A DNA stretch of 64,000 nt from Adiantum capillus-veneris (taxonomy: Eukaryota > Streptophyta > Polypodiopsida > Polypodiales > Pteridaceae): assembly GCA_014529385.2 (NCBI GenBank), contig CM043962.1, positions 130,088,574 through 130,152,573 of the forward strand, read 5' to 3'. The translations under genes and the position numbers were made by a program. Below, in pieces: positions 1-11,336 of the stretch (position 1 is the first letter of the stretch; every line of letters begins with the position of its first letter). The notes under the pieces were generated by a model, which saw only the letters and a list, made by a program, of their open reading frames with translations, searched no databases and had not been told where the DNA came from.

Positions 1-334
1 CTGAGAGACAGTGAATCATTTACTAAGGAGTCAAGATCTAGTTCTAGATCAAGTTCATTTGAAAGTGAGTCATAGGATCAAGTGAAGACTAAGAAAAAGG
101 GCTCTTGGGATGAAGAAGATAGAAGTGATGTCAAAGTAGATTCTAGAGATGCTAAAAACTAAAAGTATTGTGACAAAGCACTATATAAGAGACAACTCTA
201 CCTTCTGAATTCACACACTAAAAGTCTAAGAACCTAGGAGAGTGCTTGGGAGATTCTCCTCCCTACCACCCTATAATAGACCATAAGACTCATAGTCTTT
301 GTTCGTTTGAATCCCCAGTCCGCATTTCAAGCCG
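1..334. other. No gene seen; downstream flank of gypsy element
   Basis: I see no coding region here. The stretch lies beyond the chromodomain end of the minus-strand gypsy element and could hold its 3' LTR, but no LTR partner is visible in the window to prove it. Positions about 185-225 resemble positions about 15055-15095 inside repeat R1 (both contain gagacaactctaccttctga), so part of it may be R-family sequence. Confidence 0.4.
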
Positions 335-541
335 TCAAGGCCCTTGGCTTAGGTCCATGACCCCTTGGGTTCCCCTTGGTGACCTTGCATTACTCCCCCC
401 TTGGAAAAGTGTTTTCGTCCTAAAAACAAAATTGGGAAACTTTTTCTTCAGGACACTAATGTTTTCCCAAGTGGCACCTTCCTCAGGTTGATATTTCCAC
501 TTCACTAGATCTTGTTGACGTACGTAGTGATGAGTCCGCAA
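335..541 (-). pseudogene. Chromodomain end of gypsy integrase
   Basis: The 68-codon open frame contains QDLVKWKYQPEEGATWE followed by an F-P-x-F motif, the typical chromodomain signature at the C terminus of chromovirus integrases. The domain is known to steer integration to particular chromatin marks. The frame is continuous with integrase sequence upstream only across stop codons, so this is a relic. The minus-strand purine run at 393-402 lies within the last codons, as is usual for a polypurine tract. Confidence 0.8.
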
Positions 542-559
542 ATCATGGTAGTTTAAGAT

Positions 560-1500
560 GCGTTTAGGTTCATGCGTTTGGACTACATGCTAAATGCAAT
601 CAACCAAAATCAGTTGGTCAATGACATTGTTGTCCCGATGGAAGCGTTTGCATAAACGAGAGTGCGCAGGTAATGCAAGTCTGTAGGCGTGATCACCAAC
701 TCACTTGAGTATCTTGAAAGGTGCACAAATTCTTGGAGATAATTCAAGTGTTGGCCTAGTCTTTTGACTTTTTCAATGCTTTGGCACATGCAAAAATACC
801 GCTTCTCCTTCCTTGAAGGTAACTTGCTAAAGTTTCTCATTAGCATATTTCTTATACCGATCCTATGCTTGTGAAACATTTTGATGAGCCAGTCTCAGCA
901 TTTCCATATGGTCTTGGAGAAAATTTTGGACCTGTTGGAGATTTTCAGTTGCAAACCTCACCATAATGGGTGACTTAGGTTGAAAATTTTACATGAGCAT
1001 GAAAGGACTAAATCCAGTCGTAACATTCTTAGCACTGATGTAAGGAAATCCAAGAATAGGAAGATAATCTTCCTAGTCTGATTGCTTATCTGTAGTTCTT
1101 ACGTTGAGTTGTGTACCTAATTATTTTAACACAACCCCCTAGAAGTGACTGTTAAACTTGGGATCATGATCACTCATTATGATACTTGGAAATCCATACA
1201 AATGATACAAATTGTCCACAAATAACTCATCTAACTTTGGAGTCTTAATGGTTGACTTATTTAGAATAAAGTTGCATAGTTCAGTCAGCCAATCTACGAC
1301 CACCCAGACCGAGTCATGACCTCGACTAGTAATTGGTAAACCCACAATGAAATCCATAGAGATACTTTCCCATTTTCCATTGATATCTCCAAAGGATGTA
1401 AGAGTCCTCCTATCTTCAGGTTCTCTACTTTATTGACTTGACATTTTTGGTAATGCAAGACATAATCTTTAAACATGATCATATAAACATGGCCAGCAAA
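560..1500 (-). pseudogene. Gypsy integrase relic
   Basis: The frame near 1139-1357 carries MDFIVGLP, a DSVWVVVDWLTEL segment and SDHDPKF, which are the first two catalytic Asp regions of a gypsy integrase core (normally SDRDPKF). Upstream, about 1400-1480, is a partial zinc-binding region (QKCQ). Downstream, interrupted by several stops, are TGFSPFMLM, QNFLQDHMEMLRLAHQNV and the GPFKIL-like SH3 region (about 610-1130). Stops and frame changes make it non-functional. Confidence 0.8.
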
Positions 1501-1829
1501 ACTGGCGTCGTATGAGAGTATAAGTTTTGTTAATGCATAGGTGCCCTACACTTAGACTGTTGTGACATCCGTCCATCAGGAAAAAACTCTCCCCTTGGTG
1601 TGGAATAGATACCCATCATCGATGGAAAAATTCCTCCATCTTTGCACCTCATCACTCGATAGAGGAGAACTAAGTGTGGAGGCTAAAGATGCACTACCAA
1701 CGTTGAAGTGAGAAGGATCCCTCATTTATACATGGCTCCACACTTTGGAGTATGCCTCATCATGATCACATTTTCCCATAAGAGATTCCAAAAAATTGCT
1801 TTGTATCTCAGTAAAAAGAAGGGAGCTGA

Positions 1830-2330
1830 TCTGAGGCATTTGACTAAGAGAATCAGCTACCACATTATATCATTCTTTATGATACCGGAACTTAGCATCA
1901 TACTCCTGAAGAATCTCAGCCCATTCAACCCTTCAAATTTGATTGTTGTGTAAACCATTTATGCTTTTATGGTCAAACACATTTTCAAATTGTGTCCTAT
2001 ACAAATAATGTCGCCAAGTCTTCAAGGCAGACGCTATTGCATAGAGTTCTCTTTCAAAAGCAGAATAATTTTGTTGGGATGAATCAACCTTCTTGCTTTC
2101 AAATGGAATTGTCCTTCCCTCCTATAGAAGGATTGCTCCAATGGTACGGTTACTAGCATCCATTTCTAAGATGAATGGCTTCAAAGGATCGACAATAGCT
2201 ATAATAGGAGTTGTAGCTAGTGCATCCTTGAGAGCATCAAAACTTTTATATTGAGATGGACCCCATTGAATTTTTTTTCCATTGGCCTTCAGCTGGTTTG
2301 TCATCAAAATTTCAATGTGAGTATAGTTTA
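1830..2330 (-). pseudogene. Gypsy RNase H relic
   Basis: After the RT, the frame reads PFILEMDASNRTIGAILL, the first catalytic region of a gypsy RNase H (D-A-S). It is followed after a stop by sequence matching the usual YSAFERELYAI and WRHYL motifs. At least three stops interrupt the domain before about 1830. Confidence 0.75.
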
Positions 2331-3170
2331 ACAAACCTTTGACAAAAACCTGGCAAAGCTCAAGAAAATTGTAAGCTCTTCTAGATTTTTGGAAGAGGGC
2401 CACCTCCAAATGGTATCCAATTTGGATTGATCCATGTGTAACTCGTCCACTAAGATAACATGCCCTAAATAGTGACTCTCCTCCTTGAGGAAATTGCACT
2501 TTGATTCTTTGGCATATAATTTATGTTCTCTCAACAACTCAAACACTTTCTTGAGGTGTAGTAAATGCTCTTCTTCAGAAGCACTATATACAAGAATTTC
2601 ATCAAGGAAAACAATAACAAACTTGGCCATATATGGTCTCAAGATGCTATCCATAAGCGTCATGAAAGTAGCTAGTGGATTGGTCAACCCGAAAGGCATA
2701 ACCAAAAATTTGTAGTATCCAAATAGTGTTTGAAATGCAGTCTTGGGTATATCCACAAATCTTATGCGTACTTGATGATACCCTAACCGCACGTCTATCT
2801 TTGTAAAGATATGGGCGGAAGTGAGTTTATCAAATAGCTCATCTACTCTTAAAAAAGGATACTTGTTCTTAATAGTTGTTGCATTCAATCCGCGATAGTC
2901 TACGCACATGCGCATGCTATCGTCTTTTTTCTTCACCAAATAAAATTGGAGAAGCCCATGGTGAGGAACTTGGTTGTATAAAACCTTTGCTGAGATAGTC
3001 ACCAAGCTGATGTTCCACCTCAATAGCTTCAAAATAGCTCATTCTGTAGGGTAGCTTACTGATGGGATTACTGCCTGCAACCACATCTATGTCATGTTGC
3101 ATGACCCATGTCGACGACAACCCTGGTTGTATATCATGTGGAAAAACATCTTTATATTTCGTTAATAATT
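2328..3170 (-). pseudogene. Gypsy reverse transcriptase relic
   Basis: The minus frame contains LTKYKDVF and an H-x-I motif (linker), then CVDYRGLNATTIKNKYP, FTKIDVRLGYHQVRI, FGYYKFLVMPFGLTNPLATF and VIVFLDEILVYS. These are consecutive RT blocks of Ty3/gypsy. The catalytic box normally reads F-x-D-D; here it is FLDE (plus 2598-2603), a change of the second Asp to Glu. A frame change near 2920-3030 separates the linker from the core. An RNA-dependent DNA polymerase in origin, it is inactive by these lesions. Confidence 0.88.
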
Positions 3171-3340
3171 TCCTTAAAATGCTAGCAACAATTTTCTTGT
3201 TCAAGAGAGAGATAAGTAGCCGTAGAGGGAATAGAAGAGAGAAAAACATGGGGTGTTGAGGAATTGGAGGACCCAAGAGGAAACAGCTGCACCATGTACA
3301 CTTCTCTCTCTTTTTCTTTGGCAACAGATTTCCCCTTGGG

Positions 3341-3720
3341 ACAATCCTTTTTTCCATGCCCACTCTCTAAACATGTAGAACATATTTTTTCTTTTTTTTT
3401 TTCTTCTCAAACTCTTCAGTAGAGATAGAACCCCTAGACCCCTTGGGGGCCCCTGGGTTTTTAGAGGCCTCTGATCTAGCTACTAAAAACTTTCTTTTAT
3501 TGTTTCCATGATGTGTGCATGCATTTTCATATGTAGTGGCAGGCACATGAGTATTATGCAGTGGTCTCTTGTTGAGATCATCGTGAACATGAGCTTGCAC
3601 TATTGCCTCCTCAAGTGTCTTGGGATCCTAAGTATTGAAATGCTTCTTAAGCTCTAGTGTTAGACCGTGGATAAACCCACGCACTTGCTGAAATGTATCT
3701 AATGACATCCTTGTATGTAA
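3341..3720 (-). pseudogene. Gypsy gag C-terminal part with CCHC zinc knuckle
   Basis: The knuckle CSTCLESGHGKKDC (C-x2-C-x4-H-x4-C) is encoded at plus 3341-3382. Toward the N terminus the frame reads GFIHGLTLELKKHF and DPKTLEEAIVQAHV, typical for the end of a retrotransposon gag domain. A long A-run (T-run on plus, about 3388-3402) causes a frameshift just before the knuckle. The remainder of gag continues beyond the copia insertion at 11494. Confidence 0.82.
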
Positions 3721-3725
3721 GATAT

Positions 3726-3834
3726 TGAAAGTGCGAAGCAGAGGGTACCGGTAGGTGCGCGTCATGATGTAGTGCAGGATTGGGGCAAGAAGCAAGAGGC
3801 GGAGTGCAGTAGAGAGGAAGCGCTAGGAATGGAA

Positions 3835-3914
<80 letters not shown>

Positions 3915-4063
3915 CACATTTTTGGGGAAAACTCAATAAGTGAGTTTTGGGTTTTCTCACTTTTATTCTAAGTGACTTTAAAAAAATGTGTCCAGGTTCA
4001 ATGTGAACCAGGACAAAGTATAAAAATGTACAAAATGGGGTTATTTAGGTCTTTAACCCAACA
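3726..4063 (-). repeat. Copia 3' LTR
   Basis: On the minus strand it begins TGTTGGGTTAAAG and ends TTTCA. It matches 11146-11486 closely on both sides of an expanded GA tract (3837-3912). A purine-rich AAGTGGGAGG lies just inside it on the minus strand as the polypurine tract. LTR length differences come mainly from the microsatellite. Confidence 0.9.
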
Positions 4064-4163
4064 ACCTCCCACTTAAAGGCATAAATGACGCTTTTAAGTT
4101 AACCAACTCCCACCAACTGTATGCAATGCTCGTGTTGAGCCTTAGCAAGATGCTCATTAGGAG

Positions 4164-5197
4164 ATTTCGGAGGTCTTCTGGAGGGCTTTTTGGAAGAGAG
4201 AGGAAAATAATCTCCTCCAACGAGAGAAGAGTCTACGTTACGCAGAAAAATAGATTGATATTAACAAAAATATAAAAGGTGTCCCTCTCCTCATTTAATA
4301 ATCTAGTGGTCCTTGAAGACGATCACTCTCTTTCATTTAATGCGAGCACCTTTTTCAGAAGGTAGATGCGGTACATTTAATACGGCTTACGTCATCACTG
4401 GAACTCAAAAAGTCACAAAACTATTAAGTGGTGGAAGATTTTGAAACTTTTGATAAGTACTGTCAATGTGTCTGGAACGCCCAAAATATCCTAGAAATGA
4501 ATGTCTAATTGCCTCGCTTCGACATCCAAAGTGGAAAAAAATGTCAAAAACCTCTAAAAGAACATTTTACTAACGGTGCGCGAGGGGGCATTCCAAAATT
4601 TTGGAATGCCTCCTCGCGCGCCGTTAGTAAAAAGCCCCTTTTTTCCTCTTTTTAGGGAGCCTTTTGAGAGAAAAATGTCAAAAAACCTCTAAAACGGGGC
4701 TTTCTTGAAAGATAAGTGTCCAAAAACCACTGAAAGAAGCTTTGTACTAACGACGCGCAGGGGGGGCATTCTAGAATTTTAGAATGCCTCCTCCCGCGCC
4801 TTAAGTAAAAAGCCCATTTTTTGGGGTTTTTTGACATTTTTTGCCTCTTCGGATGTCGGAATGAGACAAGTGGACATTCGTTTTTAGGGTATTTTGGCAT
4901 TTCGAACGCATTGGTGGTGTCAGAAGCCTCAAAATCTATCACTATTTGACAGTTTTTGACATTTCAAGTTTCAGTGATGACGTAATCTGCATTGAATGCG
5001 TTGCACCTGCCTCCTGAAAAAGACGCTCGCATTAAATAAAAAAGTGACCGTTTTCAAGGACTATTGGGAATATAAATCTACTTTTTAGAGTGTCTGGTTT
5101 TCCTTTTGGACATACTCACAAGGTGCAAGTGCATTTTAAAAAAAGTTTTTAGCGAGAAATACATTTCTTACAAGGCCCTCCAAATGACCTCCGAAAT
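4164..5197. repeat. Foldback element with about 500-bp inverted arms inside copia
   Basis: The left end ATTTCGGAGGTC matches in reverse the right end GACCTCCGAAAT. Inner segments also pair, for example around 4300-4400 (ATTTAATGCGAGC, TTACGTCATCACTG) with 4970-5070. Each arm holds its own small perfect or near-perfect palindrome centred near 4599 and near 4779, with G+C-rich stems and an AATTTT-like centre. No convincing ORF and no clear target duplication are seen. It lies between the copia RNase H region and the 3' LTR. Confidence 0.75.
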
Positions 5198-5209
5198 TTT
5201 ATAATGTGG

Positions 5210-6890
5210 TGAGAGCATCTGCAGGGTTATCGTGTGTATGGATCTTAGTCAATGTGACTAGACCATCCTCCAATACCTGAATTATGAAGTGGTACCGCAC
5301 ATCTATGTGTTTGGTATGCGCATGAAACATGGAATTTTTGGCTAAATAGACAGCACTCTATCTATCACAACCCAACGCGGGTGTATGAGCAGGCATACCA
5401 AGTTCTTTTGCAAGTCTACCCAACCAAATGGCCTCCTTTGAAGCCTCTGTGGCTGAAATATATTTAGTCTCAGTAGTACTCAATGCCACAATATTTTGCA
5501 GCCTAGAACACCAAGAGACTACACCACCAGCAATGGCAAATACATATCCACTAGTAGATTTCCTGGTATCCATGTCACCTGCCATGTCTGCATCACAATA
5601 TCCCTGCAACTTTAAGTCACTTTTTCCATAACAAATACACTTTGATTGTGTACCTTTCAAATATCTGAAAATGCATTTGAAAGCTTCCCAATGCTCTTTG
5701 CCAGGATTTGACATGTATTGACTAACAACTCTTGTTGCATAAGAAAAGTCGGGACGAGTAGCAACCATAGCCCCGGGGGGTTCACCTTACACACTATGTG
5801 ACCTATCACCTGAGTTCAAAAGAAGGGTATTTAAATACCTTAAAACTTACAGAAATAAATTTACATAAGGATATGTTTTTTACAAATCTCAAAAAAGTTT
5901 ACAGGATAAGGGTTCATTATATTTCCTAGAAAATTCACAGAATAGGGATTTTAGAAAAAGAGCCTGAACACACGTGATATAGTGGTCTTAAATATAGTGA
6001 ACCCCCCGGGACCATAGCATACATAAGAGAGCCAAAGCTGATGCATATGGGATTCCCTTCATTGCTTTCAATGCCACCTCATCCTTTGGGCAATCTGCTT
6101 TGCTAAGCTTAGTGTATGGAGGTAAAGGTACTCCAAGAGGCTTAACATCAGCCATATTAAACCTGTCAAGTACTTTTGCAATGTACCTTTCTTGAGATAA
6201 AAACAACAATTTCAGCTTTCTATCTCTTTTAATACGCATGCCCAAAATATGCTCTACATCACCGAAATCCTGCATAGTAGCAAATGCTGAATTTAGCTTA
6301 CGTTCAGAGTATCAAGACTAGTCTTATGTTTCCCGGCAAGCATCATGTCATTAACATAGATAACAAGCATGATGGGACTACCATCTTCAACCCTTTTTGT
6401 ATACAAACAATGATCTGCATGGCCGCTTTTAAAGCCTTGAGACATCATAAAAGTGTCAAACTTCTTATACCACTGCCGTGATGATTGTCTCAAACCATAC
6501 ATAGCCCCTTTCATGTTGCATACAAGTTCCTTGTGTGTAGGAACTACAAAACCTTCAGGTTGTTTCATGTATATGTCCTCTTCAATGTCACCATGCAAAA
6601 AACTTTGTCTTTACATCCATTTGATTCAATTCTAAATCAAGCACCGCAACAAGAGCAAAAAGGACACATAAACTTGTAAGGTTTACAATAGGAGATAAGA
6701 TTTCTTGAAAATCCATTCCTTCTTTTTGTGCATATTCTTTTGCAACCAATCTTGCCTTGTACTTGAATGTTTCATCCACAATCTTAATCTTGTATACCCA
6801 TTTGTTAGGAAGAGCCTTTCTCTCTTTAGGCAATGGCACAAGATCCCAAGTATCATATGCATACAAGGATTTCATTTCCTCTTGCATTGC
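5210..6890 (-). pseudogene. Copia reverse transcriptase and RNase H, interrupted
   Basis: RT blocks include NKWVYKIKI, YKARLVAKEYAQKEGMDF, AMYGLRQSSRQWYKKFD and VIYVNDMMLAGK; RNase H includes CDADMAGDMDTRKSTSGYVF, SWCSRLQNIVALSTTETKYI and EAIWLGRLAKELG. The YVDD catalytic box reads YVND (plus about 6345-6356), so one catalytic Asp is lost. Several stops and frameshifts occur. A 239-bp MITE (5772-6010) interrupts the GSLMYAMVATRPD motif; removing it together with one copy of its 8-bp duplication restores that motif in frame. Confidence 0.88.
5772..6010. mobile_element. hAT-like MITE, 239 bp, 8-bp TSD
   Basis: The ends are CCCGGGGGGTTCAC and its reverse complement (14-bp TIR). ACCATAGC is present directly on both sides (5764-5771 and 6011-6018). 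The interior is A+T-rich and non-coding. An 8-bp duplication with short TIRs is the hallmark of hAT-derived MITEs. The insertion lies in the copia RT/RNase H coding sequence, and the uninterrupted protein motif confirms the boundaries. Confidence 0.9.
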
Positions 6891-7181
6891 AAGCTCCTAC
6901 TTACTGCTTGACTCACATGACTTAGTCTCTTTATAAGTAAGAGGTTCACCCTCATCTGTCAACATTACATGATCCAAAGAGGGATTAAATCTCTACGCTT
7001 GCCTTCTCAAACGAGTTGACTTGCGTACCCAATGATCTACATTCTCATGCAATGGTTCTACATCATAAGGCAACTCATTTTCAGCTCTATCATGCTAATG
7101 AAAATCATTTTCAGCCAATTGAAGTGGTTATCCATCCTCATTAGGAGCATCAAAATCATGTCCTACCTATTCTGGCTCAAG

Positions 7182-7647
7182 CATTAGGAAGAGGATGGGG
7201 TCTAGGAGGGCCTCTTTATATGCCATGAGATTATGGAGGTGACTAACATTTGGACGAATAGATACATGCCATGTGTGCAAGAATGGTGGGTGTGTAAGAG
7301 AGGTGTAAGAGTGGTCACAGGATGCCCTTTTCCCCCCAAACTTGGGAAAGAAAAAAATTATGATTTTCGGCCTTCCATAACTCCTACATATGATCTTCAA
7401 TTTGAGCAGAGATTATAGAACTAGAATCTACATGCCAAGCTCTTTCCATAGATATGTTACTTGATATACTTTTGCCCGTTAGATTTTAAATTTCATTTTG
7501 GGGGGCAAATTTGAATTCAAATAATCTAGTCGTTTTGCGTGTTTGAATTCAAAAGTTGTCCTTTGATTGGTTTCTTAATACTAAAGGTTTAACTCCCTTA
7601 ACATGCCAAATAAAGAGGCCCTCCTAGACTCCATTCTCTTCCTAATG
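7182..7647. mobile_element. MITE with about 44-bp TIRs, inside copia
   Basis: The left end CATTAGGAAGAG and following GTCTAGGAGGGCCTCTTTAT are repeated inverted at the right end (about 7604-7647) with few mismatches. The interior is non-coding. It sits in the linker between copia integrase and RT. A target duplication is not clear; TA is the most that can be read inside the termini. Superfamily is unassigned. Confidence 0.75.
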
Positions 7648-8700
7648 GTTAACCACTTGATTATCAATTTTAGCTTGCGATAATGCATCATGAGGCTCTT
7701 TTTCAACATTAATGGGTGGTACAGAAGGCTGAATTCTATCTATTTTCTTGTCAACATCAGATTTTGTAGCATTCTTAAGCAATTTTGCCTCATTGAACAC
7801 TACATCTCGGCTGCATATTACTTTTGTAAACTGTGATAACCACACTCTATAGCGCATTTCACCTTCTTCCCCATAACCTTGTAAGACTCCTTTAATGGAC
7901 TTCATATCAAAATTTTCTCTCAAATCATTGCGTACATGAACAAAAGCTTCACATTCAAATACTCTCAAATGATCATAAGAGACAGGTTTGCCAGACCAAA
8001 CCTCCTCTGGAATGTCATTTCTTAGCGTACTATTAGGAGAGTGATTGAAAATATAAACTACAATTTTCAATTCCTTCCCCCAAAACTTTTGGGAAAGATT
8101 AGCGGTGGACAACATGCAATGGACTCTCTTGCATAAAGTACGATTATACCTCTCAACCACACCATTAGAAGACGGATTATAAAGGGCTATCAACTCCCTT
8201 TTTATCCCATTTTCATCACAAAAATTCTAAAATTCAGCAGATAAAAACTCTCCTTTATTATCAGATCTGAGACATTAAAGCTTAGTACTCTTTTGCATAG
8301 TGACAAAAGCATGAAACTTTTTAAAATCATTAAAAGTCTCACTCTTACTTTTCAACAAATGCACCCATCCTTTCCTAGTACAGTCATCAATGAATGTAAC
8401 AAAATACAATGCACCACTAAAAGACTTAACAGGCATAATACATACATCGGAGTGAATAAGATCAAGAGGATTAGCTTTGCGAGAGACACTAGAGTAGTAA
8501 GAAGATTTCTTTTGCTTTCCATAAAGACAATCATTACAAAAATCCATGTTTTTTCCTTTTACATCAATCCTCTTGAGAGAGGAAAGCACATCAATACCCT
8601 TTTGGCTCATATGGCCAAGTCTCTTATGCCACAATTCCGTGTGTGAAGCAATTTTAGCAACAACAAGAAAATTGCCAGGCAAAGCTTTGCATTGAAGATA
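7648..8700 (-). pseudogene. Copia GAG-pre-integrase and integrase
   Basis: Read from right to left: HTELWHKRLGHMSQKG and CNDCLYGKQ form the HHCC zinc region. LIHSDV is the first catalytic Asp region, LRSDNKGEF the second, and NGVVERYNRTL holds the catalytic Glu. A TAA at 8275-8277 and at least one more stop near 8230 break the frame. A copia integrase C-terminal region (VFECEAFVHV, KGVLQGYG) follows to about 7648. The order before RT is diagnostic of Ty1/copia. Confidence 0.88.
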
Positions 8701-8757
8701 GTATAAAGTACCTCTTTTAGACCCTTTTGCAACAAGCATGGAGCCCTTAAGGAACTT

Positions 8758-9300
8758 TTATGAATCCCCAGCAAAGATGGTAGTATAACCATGTGCATCT
8801 AACTGGCCAACAGATAGCAAACTTTTCTTAATGCCTGGTACAAACCTGAGATCATTCAACACAAGCTCTTGACCATTGTTAAGAGCCAAACACATGGTAC
8901 CCATTCCCTCAATATTGCAAGCAAAATTATCACCAACGTATACCTTGCCATAATTGCCTGCAGCATATGTAGAAAAACACTCCAAAAATGAAGTCACATA
9001 GAATGAACACCAGAGTCCACTATCGAAGACTGGGATAAGCCATCATTAGCACTAAGTAATGCATCAATGACATCTTTCTTTGAGATAAGCATGTCTTCTA
9101 CATTAGTTATCACCAAATTTGAGGGGCATGAAGCCACAACCAAAATTTCATCAACGTCTGACAACTCCTCAATGACCACACTAGAGGATACATTTGCATT
9201 CTCAGCATCCATAGAGGAATCACCTGCTGATTTTTCCCCTTTCTTCTCATCTTTCTTCTTCTTTTCTGGCGTTTCCTTCTTCCTTTCCTACTCTTTCTTC
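8758..9300 (-). pseudogene. Copia aspartic protease region
   Basis: The frame contains SSIVDSGVHSM with the D-S-G triad (Asp codon at plus 9015-9017), then GNYGKVYVGDN and LNDLRFVPGIKKSLLSVGQL, typical for copia proteases. A frameshift or nonsense change just after the active site (about 8994-9000) separates the two halves. The upstream part (9060-9300) is an acidic linker. Confidence 0.82.
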
Positions 9301-9829
9301 AAATACCTGCAATCGGGTTTCTTGTGACACTTTCTGCCACACTGATAGCAAGTGACATTCTTATCTTTTGTCTTACTGTTACTTCTATTTTGAGTCCTAT
9401 TACCTGCATCACACTTTTAATTTCTACCTCTTGCATTGTAGGCAGAAATGCCACCTTCCCCACCAGACTTTCTCTAATCTTTTCACCGAGAATAGACCCT
9501 CTCACACCGTCATACGTGAGGGTGGGACTCTTGCTCAAGGAGACAACAAAAGTTTCCCAAGTATCTGGCAATGTCATAAGCAAGAAAATAGCTTTCAGCT
9601 TATCATCGAATTGCTGAAGCCCACTATCATGCAACTGACTCAACACACCTGTAAAAGCACTCAAATGCTTAGAATTTGACTTCAAGTCATCAAGCTGCAT
9701 ATTCACCAACTTTCGCATCAAATGCACTTGGTTCACAGGCGTGGTGATCTCATAATTGGACTTTATCTTTTGCCACATTTCATAATCCACGAGGGATTTT
9801 CTCTATATGCAAAACAGGACGCCACCTGC

Positions 9830-10463
9830 TGAGCGGACAAATTTGATAAAAGCCCCTATATATGACTCATATTAGGCAATATGACCACCCTTTCTACACT
9901 TATATGACAATCAATGAATAAAAATATCATACCCCTATCTTACATACAAAATTTAGGTCTCACATGATCTAATTGAGCAAAGCTAGTCAAAGAGTGTGTA
10001 GCATAGTGACTAGCAATGTACTAAGGAACCACTTCTGTTGATAACTAGATGTACCCTTAGTGTGTCTTTGTTTGGATTTCAAATTATGTGCCCGATCAAC
10101 CTGCACTCTGGCTACTTGTCCAATTTTGATCCATCCAAAGATGGTATAAATCAACCCTTGACTGCTCCAAATTAGTCCTTATCTATGACCAGCTTGATGA
10201 AAAATTTAATGTGTGACCTGATAAAAAACTTCCCCAAAATTCATTCGAGTTCTAGTGCACACCGATGACCAATCGTTACAAGTAATCAACCCTGGTCAGT
10301 CCCCCCCCCAAAAAAATATGATACCCCCTTCCCTTATTGTTAAGCTTGCGAGATAAATTATTGGGGGCCTGCCCCTAGTTTATACGCTTATGTAACTAGT
10401 GAAGAAACCCCCCTCCCCTGCACTTATGTGGTGCAGTAAGTTTTCCATGGTGAATCCCCTGGG
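9830..10463. mobile_element. Undefined insertion of about 630 bp in copia gag
   Basis: It separates two parts of the copia gag that should be adjacent. No TIR, LTR or target duplication was recognised. Its right part (10301-10463) is a repeat shared with 17368-17529, which supports a mobile origin. Boundaries are approximate. Confidence 0.5.
10301..10463. repeat. Short interspersed repeat, copy A (about 160 bp)
   Basis: It begins with a C-run followed by AAATATGATA-like sequence and ends GGTGAATCCCCTGGGG. It aligns over its length with 17368-17529 with moderate divergence (shared AGATAAATTATTG, TTATGTAACT, GTGGTGC, GTAAGTTTTC). The family is unidentified. Confidence 0.7.
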
Positions 10464-11135
10464 GCATAAGCAGAGTCCAAACGCTTGATGCCCGTCAAAA
10501 TTTCATCATTGATAGCCATTTTGATGTAGGCCATAGCCTTCTTATTCAACCTGGCCCACTCTTCGTTAGACAAACCTTACGGCTTATTCTCTTCCAATCC
10601 ATCTTCACAATCCTCTTAAAACAGGATACCTTGCATGCGTTCTTGCCAGAGGTCGAAGCCTTGGCCATCGAACCGTTTGATTTCCATCTAACTTTTAGTG
10701 TCAGATGCGAAAGAGGAAGAATCCTTTTTAATTCAGCCACAAGTGTGTATACAAGAGAGATACAAGAGGCTGAAAATTTCAGTAAATAGTAGCAACCACA
10801 AGACTTTGCATACAGAGAGCGACAATTTCTTTACATGAAACAGTCCAAATCTGAAAATTTTAGCCAAAATGTGCAATTTCAAGCACCTGTACTCAGCTTT
10901 TCACTCAATTTGTCACGACAAGCATCAATACATGTGTTCCCACAACTTTGGTACACCTGCATATTGCTCTTTTGACCTGTAATAACCTGTAAATCATTTG
11001 TTTTGACCTAAAAACAACATGTTTTTGGCTGTTTTGACAAATTTGGTGACCTTTTCGACCCCGGAAGCAAGGGGATTCACGATGGGCGAAATTGAACGCG
11101 TGAGAGTAATGTTAACTCGCTGTCTCCTTGGACTA

Positions 11136-11143
11136 TGATACCA
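11136..11143 (-). other. Copia primer binding site (tRNA-iMet type)
   Basis: The minus strand reads TGGTATCATAG two bases after the end of the 5' LTR. The first eight bases match the complement of the plant initiator Met tRNA 3' end (TGGTATCAGAGC); mutations follow. It defines the element's orientation. Confidence 0.85.
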
Positions 11144-11145
11144 GT

Positions 11146-11252
11146 TGAAAGCGCGAAGCAGAGGGTACCGGAAGGTGTGCGTCGTGATGTAGTGCAGGAT
11201 TGCGGTAAGAAGGAGAAGGCGGAGTGCAGTAGAGAGGAAGTTCTAGGGATCG

Positions 11253-11336
<84 letters not shown>

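Larger units (their letters stand above)
9299..10740 (-). pseudogene. Copia gag with CCHC knuckle, interrupted
   Basis: The segment 9299-9790 encodes a UBN2-type gag (VDYEMWQKIKSNYEITTP, LMRKLVNMQLDDL, LPDTWETFV) ending in CYQCGRKCHKKPDC (plus 9309-9350), the zinc knuckle. The N-terminal piece lies at about 10465-10740 (AMAYIKMAINDEIL). About 620 bp of unrelated sequence separates them, including a repeat also found at 17368-17529. The start codon is not certain. Confidence 0.78.
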
